This document shows positions 58,276 to 64,000 of a stretch of 64,000 nt of DNA, piece by piece. Position numbers and translations under genes: made by a program. Each line of letters begins with the position of its first letter. The first letter of the stretch is position 1. The stretch covers positions 6,376,792 through 6,440,791 of the forward strand of contig NZ_BDUD01000001.1 in assembly GCF_003113895.1 (NCBI RefSeq), in the 5' to 3' direction. The stretch is from Nostoc commune NIES-4072 (GTDB lineage Bacteria > Cyanobacteriota > Cyanobacteriia > Cyanobacteriales > Nostocaceae). The notes beneath the pieces are model-generated. The model had not been told where the DNA came from. It did no database searches and saw only the letters and a list, made by a program, of their open reading frames with translations.

Positions 58276-60297
58276 ATGGCAGTCCGCAGCACGGCGGCAC
58301 CTCCAACCCCGTGGTCGAGGAATTTAGCTGAAGCCAAAATCCATGAAACAGCCTTTGTACATTCATTTTCCAATCTGATTGGAGATGTACGGATAGGTGC
58401 AAATGTAATCGTTGCTCCGGGAACTACGATTAGAGCGGATGAAGGCACACCTTTTTATATTGGTGAAAACACTAATATTCAAGATGGTGTTGTGATTCAT
58501 GGGTTGGAGCAAGGTCGAGTAATTGGCGACGATGAAAATAAATACTCGGTGTGGGTAGGTAAAAACAGTTGCATTACCCACATGGCTCTAATTCACGGAC
58601 CAGCTTATGTAGGGGATAATTCCTTCATTGGCTTTCGCTCTACGGTGTTTAATGCCAGGGTGGGTGCAGGTTGCATCGTGATGATGCACACTTTAATTCA
58701 AGACGTAGAAATTCCCGCCGGTAAGTATGTACCTTCGGGAGCGATCATTACCAATCAGCAGCAAGCTGACCGCTTGCCAGATGTGCAAGATGAGGATAAA
58801 GACTTTGCTCATCATGTGGTTGGGATTAATCAGGCGCTACGAGCTGGTTATCTTTGTGCTGCGGATAGCAAATGTATTGCACCAATTCGGGATGAGAACA
58901 CTAAATCTTATAAGGGTAATGGTGTTACTGTTTTAGAGCTAGAAAGGAGTAGTGAAGTGGCGAGCAATAGCTTGGGTGCAGAAACAATAGAGCAGGTACG
59001 CTATCTATTGGAACAAGGGTATAAGATTGGTACAGAACACGTAGACCAGAGACGGTTCCGCACGGGTTCTTGGACTAGTTGCCAACCAATTGAACCGAGA
59101 TCCATCGGTGAAGCGATCGCAGCATTAGAAAGCTGTGTTAGTGAGCATAGTGGCGAGTATGTTCGCCTGTTTGGTATTGACAAAGATAGACGACGTGTGT
59201 TAGAGAGCATCATCCAACGCCCGGATGGTGATTTTAAACCAGCGACCAATTTTAAGGCTCCGGCTAGTAGTCATAGCAATGGCAGCTACAGCAGTAGCTA
59301 TAGCAATAATGGTAATAGTAACGGCTCTAGCAGTGGCAAAGTCAATGGCGAAACTGTAGAGCAAATCCGCCAACTTTTGGCAGGTGGTTACAAAATTGGC
59401 ATGGAACACGTAGACGAGCGCCGTTTCCGTACTGGTTCCTGGACTAGCTGTAAGCCAATTGAAGCAACTTCTATAAATCAAGTAATTTCCGGTTTGGAAG
59501 AATGTATAGAAAGCCATCAAGGCGAGTATGTGCGTTTAATAGGAATTGATACCAAAGCCAAGCGGCGGGTATTAGAAACGATTATTCAACGTCCAAATGG
59601 TCAAGTAGCCTCCTCTGGTAGTCAGAAATCATCATTTACTAGCAGTGGAACTTCTGGTAATGCTACGGCAACAGCTACTAGCAACCGTTTGAGTACAGAA
59701 GTGGTAGACCAACTCCGGCAATTATTGGCTGGTGGGTATAAAATTAGCCTTGAACACGTAGACGAACGACGGTTCCGTACAGGTTCCTGGACTAGTACTG
59801 GTCAGATTCAAGCCTCCTCAGAAAGAGAAGCGATCGCAGCTATAGAAGGACACCTTGGCGAATACCAAGGGGAATATGTACGCTTAATTGGTATTGACCC
59901 CAAAGCCAAACGTCGGGTATTAGAAACGATTATCCAACGGCCAAATGGTCAAGTAGCCTCCTCTGGCAGTCAGAAATCATTTACTAGCAGTAGCAGTGCG
60001 CCTTCTACAACAGCAACAGCAACAGCTACCAGTACCCGTTTGAGTAGTGAAGTTGTAGACCAACTCCGACAATTATTGGCTAGCGGCTCTAAAATTAGCC
60101 TTGAACACGTAGACCAACGGCGGTTCCGGACTGGTTCTTGGACTAGTACCGGTCAGATTCAAGCCTCCTCAGAAAGAGAAGCGATCGCAGCCGTAGAAGG
60201 ACACCTTGGCGAATACCAAGGGGAATATGTGCGCCTAATTGGTATTGACCCCAAAGCCAAGCGTCGGGTATTAGAAACGATTATTCAAAGACCATAG
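58276..60297 (+). CDS. ccmM: Carboxysome scaffold protein with gamma-carbonic-anhydrase domain and four Rubisco small-subunit-like repeats
   Basis: CcmM (673 residues) gathers Rubisco into the carboxysome core. Residues 1-200 form a gamma-carbonic-anhydrase left-handed helix ([20 protein letters not shown]). Four SSUL modules follow at about 236-318, 359-442, 475-558 and 592-673, each with [10 protein letters not shown] and GEYVRL. SSUL1 and SSUL2 carry a cysteine pair 18 apart (C269/C287, C392/C410); SSUL3 and SSUL4 have none and are nearly identical, so they come from a late duplication. An aggagga site precedes the ATG. An internal start near 58957 is described separately. Confidence 0.97.
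   Translation: MAVRSTAAPPTPWSRNLAEAKIHETAFVHSFSNLIGDVRIGANVIVAPGTTIRADEGTPFYIGENTNIQDGVVIHGLEQGRVIGDDENKYSVWVGKNSCITHMALIHGPAYVGDNSFIGFRSTVFNARVGAGCIVMMHTLIQDVEIPAGKYVPSGAIITNQQQADRLPDVQDEDKDFAHHVVGINQALRAGYLCAADSKCIAPIRDENTKSYKGNGVTVLELERSSEVASNSLGAETIEQVRYLLEQGYKIGTEHVDQRRFRTGSWTSCQPIEPRSIGEAIAALESCVSEHSGEYVRLFGIDKDRRRVLESIIQRPDGDFKPATNFKAPASSHSNGSYSSSYSNNGNSNGSSSGKVNGETVEQIRQLLAGGYKIGMEHVDERRFRTGSWTSCKPIEATSINQVISGLEECIESHQGEYVRLIGIDTKAKRRVLETIIQRPNGQVASSGSQKSSFTSSGTSGNATATATSNRLSTEVVDQLRQLLAGGYKISLEHVDERRFRTGSWTSTGQIQASSEREAIAAIEGHLGEYQGEYVRLIGIDPKAKRRVLETIIQRPNGQVASSGSQKSFTSSSSAPSTTATATATSTRLSSEVVDQLRQLLASGSKISLEHVDQRRFRTGSWTSTGQIQASSEREAIAAVEGHLGEYQGEYVRLIGIDPKAKRRVLETIIQRP
58944..58959 (+). 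promoter_or_regulatory. Internal ribosome binding site and GTG start for the short CcmM
   Basis: aaggag (58944-58949) lies 7 bases before an in-frame GTG (58957-58959), residue 228 of CcmM, just before the first SSUL module. The product would be a 446-residue, SSUL-only protein equivalent to the short CcmM isoform of other cyanobacteria. Confidence 0.85.
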
Positions 60298-60300
60298 TGG

Positions 60301-60357
60301 GGAATGGGGCATTGGGCATTGGGCATTGGGCATTGGGCATTGGGCATTGGGCATTAA
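60301..60357. repeat. Heptamer STRR (gggcatt)n
   Basis: About seven copies of gggcatt directly after ccmM. An open frame running through it (60297 onwards) is not the real start of ccmN. A second G/C-rich array (cccctgcct type) follows at about 60371-60420. Confidence 0.92.
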
Positions 60358-60461
60358 TCAATAATTCTTCTTCCCCTGCCTCCCCTGCCTCCCCTGCTCC
60401 CCCTGCTCCCTCATCCCCCCTGCCCCTCATCCCCATTCCGGCTTCCGAGGTTAAAATTTCC

Positions 60462-61244
60462 ATGTCTGTGCCGCTACTGCGCCTCAGCAATAACTTTGAT
60501 TCTTACATTAGTGGTGAGGTGACTATTCATCCAAGCGCAGTACTTGCACCTGGGGTGATCCTCCAAGCGGCTGTAAACAGCAAGATCATCATTGGGCCAG
60601 GGGTCTGTATTGGGATGGGAGCAATTCTCCAAGTTCATGAAGGAACCCTAGAGGTAGAAGCAGGCGCAAACTTGGGAGCCGGTTTTTTGATGGTTGGCAA
60701 AGGCAAAATTGGAGCAAATGCTTGCATTGGTGCAGCAACAACAGTTTTTAACTGTTCAGTTGAACCTGGACAAGTAATTGCACCTGGTTCGATTTTAGGA
60801 GACACCAGTCGGCAAATTACCCAAACAGCCGAAACAAAGCAACCAGAACCATCCACGAATAACCCTACGGCTACAAGTGCGCCACCGCAGAAGGAAGAGG
60901 AAAATGGCTTAGGGGGAGGTAAGGAAAAAGAAGTTTCCTCAACTCAATTCTCAGCTTCGGCTTTTGTGGATTTCAAACAAAATAAGTCGATTTCTTACTT
61001 TAAATCTCCCGCCACTCCAGAAAGCCAGCCTCCTCCCGTAGAAGAACCCGTTAATGATGCTGACTCCACCTTGCAACAATCTGCCCAAGAGTCTACAGAA
61101 CATGACTCAGACCTCAATCAACTAGCTACAGAATCCTCTAACGGTTTCGGGACTCAGATTTATGGGCAAGGGAGCATAAACAGACTGCTGACTACATTGT
61201 TTCCCCATAGACAATCCCTGAACGAGCGAAACTCTGACGATTAG
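60462..61244 (+). CDS. ccmN: Carboxysome core-shell linker protein
   Basis: CcmN bridges CcmM in the core to the CcmK shell. I place the start at ATG 60462 (MSVPLLRLSNNFDSYISGEV); upstream codons are repeat DNA. The 260-residue protein has hexapeptide-repeat turns in the first ~125 residues (SAVLAPGVILQAAVNSKIII), a long acidic/proline-rich linker, and a C-terminal encapsulation peptide (QIYGQGSINRLLTTLFPHRQ) that docks to the shell. Confidence 0.94.
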   Translation: MSVPLLRLSNNFDSYISGEVTIHPSAVLAPGVILQAAVNSKIIIGPGVCIGMGAILQVHEGTLEVEAGANLGAGFLMVGKGKIGANACIGAATTVFNCSVEPGQVIAPGSILGDTSRQITQTAETKQPEPSTNNPTATSAPPQKEEENGLGGGKEKEVSSTQFSASAFVDFKQNKSISYFKSPATPESQPPPVEEPVNDADSTLQQSAQESTEHDSDLNQLATESSNGFGTQIYGQGSINRLLTTLFPHRQSLNERNSDD

Positions 61245-61301
61245 TCCAAGTAAGTGTTAATTGTAAGTTGTCAGCTTTGTGATTATCTGGGAAAGTTCAT
61301 A

Positions 61302-62090
61302 ATGGAAATATCTAATCAACGGTCTTTAAACGCCATCGAGGGAGTGAGTAATCGAGACACCTTCCAAGATACTGCTTTAGGTTTAGTTTCTACCCGCAGC
61401 TTTCCAGCAATAGTTGGGACGGCGGATATGATGCTAAAGTCAGCAGGAGTTCATCTAGTTGGGTATGAAAAAATAGGTGGTGGATATTGTACTGCGATAG
61501 TGCGGGGTGGAATTGCTGACGTGCGTCTTGCCGTAGAATCTGGTGTCCAAACGGCTGAACAGTTTGGTCAGTTGGTTTCTAGCTTAGTGATTCCCCGACC
61601 TTATCCCAACCTAGATATAGTACTTCCGATCACAACCCGTTTCACTAAATTGATGGAGGACGGCAATTACAGCCGTCTGAGTAATCAAGCAATTGGTTTG
61701 GTAGAAACGCGGGGATTTCCAGCGATGGTAGGAGCATGTGATGCCATGCTCAAAGCTGCTGATGTTCATTTGGCTGCGTATGAAAAAATTGGTGGGGGTT
61801 TGTGTACAGCGATTATTCGGGGTTCCGTAGCAAATGTAGCAGTAGCAGTGGAAGCAGGGATGTTTGAGGCAGAACGCATTGGGGAATTAAATGCAGTAAT
61901 GGTAATTCCCCGACCGCTAGACGAAATGGAGCAAACCTTACCATTGGCAAGCTGCTGGATAGAAGAACGCGAACCGTTAAACTTACCAGTGAATATTAAA
62001 GAACAAGTTGCCGAAATTGAAGTACTAAGATTACCAGATTTAACCAAGCTCCCGACAAAAATTGCAGAAGAATTATGGAATGATGAATGA
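61302..62090 (+). CDS. ccmO: Carboxysome shell protein with two BMC domains
   Basis: A 262-residue tandem-BMC protein. Domain 1 (about residues 24-110) and domain 2 (about 125-215) each have the GxxETRGFPA-like motif (LVSTRSFPAIVGTADMML; LVETRGFPAMVGACDAML) and a YEKIGGG signature. A basic/acidic tail of about 45 residues follows. The ATG at 61302 is chosen; an upstream GTG at 61254 adds 16 codons without support. It closes the ccm operon. Confidence 0.93.
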   Translation: MEISNQRSLNAIEGVSNRDTFQDTALGLVSTRSFPAIVGTADMMLKSAGVHLVGYEKIGGGYCTAIVRGGIADVRLAVESGVQTAEQFGQLVSSLVIPRPYPNLDIVLPITTRFTKLMEDGNYSRLSNQAIGLVETRGFPAMVGACDAMLKAADVHLAAYEKIGGGLCTAIIRGSVANVAVAVEAGMFEAERIGELNAVMVIPRPLDEMEQTLPLASCWIEEREPLNLPVNIKEQVAEIEVLRLPDLTKLPTKIAEELWNDE

Positions 62091-62333
62091 TGATAGATGA
62101 ATTTGGGAAAACCATCATTCATCGGAAAGTGGAAGGGATCTTACGCTTTTCTTGTTGTTCTGATAATAGCTTCTTAAATCCATAAGTAAAATACCTTTGT
62201 TTTAATAGAAGTAATAGAGTTTTGTCTATAATATATAAAACTCATAGTCTCTAATGAGCATTGCTATAGCATTGGCAAGTGTTTAGTAATCTAGTTTTAT
62301 ATCGATGAATAGCTATTTACAGGAGAACCACCT

Positions 62334-63275
62334 TTGAAGCAAGCGACGCTGCACCAGTTAAAGGTATTCGAGGCTGCGGCACGGCACAGTAGCTTTACTC
62401 GCGCTGCTGAGGAATTGTTTCTCACTCAACCTACCGTTTCGATGCAGATCAAGCAACTCACAAAATCGGTAGGGTTGCCATTATTTGAGCAAGTAGGGAA
62501 GCGGTTGTATCTCACCGAGGCAGGACGAGAATTATTTGCTACTTGTCGGCAGATTTTTGACAATATAGCCCAGTATGAAATGAAGGTAGCAGATTTAAAA
62601 GGGCTAAAACAAGGACAATTACGTTTGGCAGTGATTACAACAGCAAAATATTTTATCCCACGTTTGTTAGGGCCGTTTTGCAAACTTTATCCAGGGATTG
62701 ATATCTCTTTGCAAGTAACAAATCACGAACAAATCTTGGAACGGATGAGTAGTAATCTGGATGACTTATATATTATGAGCCAAATTCCAGACAATATGGA
62801 TGTGACTTGTAAACCATTTTTAGAAAACCCTTTGATAGTTTTTGCACCAATTAATCATCCGTTATCCAAAGAAAAAAATATTCCGATTCAACGCCTATCT
62901 AACGAACCTTTTATTATGCGGGAACCAGGTTCAGGAACTCGTCGCGCCGTCCAAAGTCTATTTGAAGAACAAGGGGTAACAGTAAAAGTCAAGCTAGAAT
63001 TGGGAAGTAACGAAGCAATTAAACAAGCGATTGTAGGTGGTTTAGGAATTTCTGTTTTATCCCGTCATACCTTACTATTAGACGCCTCAGAGTTTAGCAT
63101 TTTAGATGTACAACACTTTCCCATTGAGCGAAATTGGTATATGGTTTACCCATCTGGCAAGCAGTTGTCGATCGTCGCTCGTGCCTATTATGAATATCTA
63201 TTAGCTGCGGCAAAGAATTTTGTAGGGCAAAACACTGATACTGCTTCTAGTACGCTTGAACCAACTCACGGATAA
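62334..63275 (+). CDS. cmpR: LysR-type regulator, CmpR/CbbR family
   Basis: A 313-residue transcription factor. The N-terminal winged helix is clear (LHQLKVFEAAARHSSFTRAA, LTQPTVSMQIKQLTKSVGLP). The effector domain (residues 90-300) matches the cyanobacterial carbon/nitrogen regulators CmpR, NdhR and RbcR. The start is TTG 62334, supported by aggag 8 bases upstream. Its position behind the carboxysome operon favours CmpR, which senses carbon status and activates bicarbonate uptake; RbcR is the alternative. Confidence 0.85.
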   Translation: MKQATLHQLKVFEAAARHSSFTRAAEELFLTQPTVSMQIKQLTKSVGLPLFEQVGKRLYLTEAGRELFATCRQIFDNIAQYEMKVADLKGLKQGQLRLAVITTAKYFIPRLLGPFCKLYPGIDISLQVTNHEQILERMSSNLDDLYIMSQIPDNMDVTCKPFLENPLIVFAPINHPLSKEKNIPIQRLSNEPFIMREPGSGTRRAVQSLFEEQGVTVKVKLELGSNEAIKQAIVGGLGISVLSRHTLLLDASEFSILDVQHFPIERNWYMVYPSGKQLSIVARAYYEYLLAAAKNFVGQNTDTASSTLEPTHG

Positions 63276-63377
63276 TTCGTAATTTGTAATTACGAATTAC
63301 CTCAAGGGGTTGACAGCTAGACCGGGAAGCATTGACAATTAACCAGCAAAACCATTGAAAATGAGGGGAAACTAGCA

Positions 63378-64000
63378 GTGGTTAACCCGGAAATAACGTC
63401 TTGGCGCAAAACAGTACAAAGCGAGATTGTAGCTGTTACCGTGTATGCTGACAGAGCGTTAGTTACACGGCGGGGTGTAGTTGATTTAACAGGAATTGAA
63501 CAGGAACTAGTAATTACCCCAGTGCCAGAGATGGAAACTGAGTCTGTCAGGGTTAGTGGTACAGGTACGGTAGGGGTGCGAATGCTTGGAGTAAGTAGCG
63601 ATCGCATCTACACCACTGAACCTGTAGCGGAGCTTGCACATTTGACAAGGCAAATTCAGCAGTTAGAAGCAGAAAAACGCCACCTGCAAGCCCAAGTGGA
63701 TGCTTTAGCATTGCAGTCCAGTTTTATCGACGGATTGCGCGAAAAAACAGAGGAACCCTTTGCACAGAGTTTGTCTCGAAAAAATCTCAGCCTTAGCGAA
63801 ACTTTGGATTTTTTGAACTTTCTTGGAAGCCAGTATAGTGAGTATGCGATCGCATCTGGAGAGTGCAAAACTCAACAGCAGGAATTAGACAAACAACTGC
63901 AAGCACTCCACACCTCATTGCAAATAATCCAAACACCCCATCCTAAAGAGAGTTTTAGCTTAATTGTAGGAGTTGAAGTTGCAGGTGAAGGCGAGTTTGA
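63378..64000 (+). CDS. MuiA/DUF4139-family protein, 5' part
   Basis: The gene runs off the window. The first ~207 codons (VVNPEITSWRKTVQSEIVAV, then VTVYADRALVTRRGVVDLTG) match the N-terminal domain of 'mucoidy inhibitor A' / DUF4139 proteins, followed by a coiled-coil segment (LAHLTRQIQQLEAEKRHLQA). The GTG at 63378 follows gagggg. Function of the family is poorly known. Confidence 0.8.
   Translation, partial: MVNPEITSWRKTVQSEIVAVTVYADRALVTRRGVVDLTGIEQELVITPVPEMETESVRVSGTGTVGVRMLGVSSDRIYTTEPVAELAHLTRQIQQLEAEKRHLQAQVDALALQSSFIDGLREKTEEPFAQSLSRKNLSLSETLDFLNFLGSQYSEYAIASGECKTQQQELDKQLQALHTSLQIIQTPHPKESFSLIVGVEVAGEGEF

Noticed and set aside
60297..60461. 5' extension of ccmN through the gggcatt repeats
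   Set aside because: The extension encodes repeat DNA and starts at the ccmM stop; the conserved protein begins at 60462.

Overview
The window is chromosomal DNA from a filamentous, probably heterocyst-forming cyanobacterium of the Nostoc/Anabaena type. The evidence is thylakoid electron-carrier genes (psbV, petE, petJ, petH), a beta-carboxysome locus (ccmK-K-L-M-N-O), phosphoribulokinase, light-dependent protochlorophyllide reductase, very frequent HIP1 octamers (GCGATCGC), many heptanucleotide tandem repeats (STRRs) between genes, and several families of small dispersed repeats typical of Nostoc genomes. I read all of this by eye. Family names rest on recognisable motifs, not on database searches.

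Layout. 0.6-3 kb: accD and an MFS transporter. 3.7-6 kb: a photosynthetic electron-carrier cluster (psbV, petE, petJ). 6-12 kb: a TonB-like proline-rich protein, a lipase-like hydrolase, a divergent cytochrome b that lacks one haem ligand, and a Na+/H+ antiporter with an RCK domain. 12.3-18.3 kb: tRNA-Glu, an SRPBCC protein, a GAF sensor kinase whose H-box histidine is replaced by aspartate, an RHH protein, an HNH nuclease behind a structured leader, and a polysaccharide deacetylase. 18.4-21 kb: an array of 23 tRNA-like genes behind one strong promoter; five of them carry a small dispersed repeat at the same place in the T-loop. 21-32.3 kb: nagZ, a PhyH-like dioxygenase, the carotenoid pair crtP-crtB, an amino-acid-type binding lipoprotein, and sdhA. 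32.4-34.6 kb: an accessory island with two copies of a DUF6888-DUF6887-like pair, an RHH protein and a HigBA-like remnant. One DUF6888-like copy is cut by a 93-bp MITE with a perfect target duplication. 34.7-50.5 kb: por, a DUF29 protein, a manganese riboswitch (yybP-ykoY type) with its Gdt1/UPF0016 transporter, a DUF39 homocysteine-biosynthesis gene next to metK, prk, petH, hom, a Uma2 nuclease followed by an in-frame 21-bp repeat array, and a broken Ser/Thr kinase. 50.7-63.3 kb: a CO2-concentrating locus. An NDH-1 CO2-uptake operon (ndhF, ndhD, cupB-like, plus an MpaB-like oxygenase) diverges from the carboxysome operon, which is followed by a CmpR/CbbR-type regulator. The window ends inside a MuiA/DUF4139 gene.

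How the parts work together. The right-hand 13 kb joins CO2 hydration at the thylakoid (NdhD/F with the Cup protein), carboxysome assembly (CcmK shell, CcmL vertices, CcmM-CcmN core, CcmO) and a LysR regulator of the carbon-responsive type. Two genes here look built for two translation products: petH (long and short FNR) and ccmM (full-length and short SSUL-only form, with a near-perfect internal Shine-Dalgarno and GTG). The most unusual material is the tRNA array with its T-loop insertions and its leucine anticodons on short-variable-loop bodies, and the 92-93 bp MITE family, whose three copies here all have intact 5-bp target duplications.
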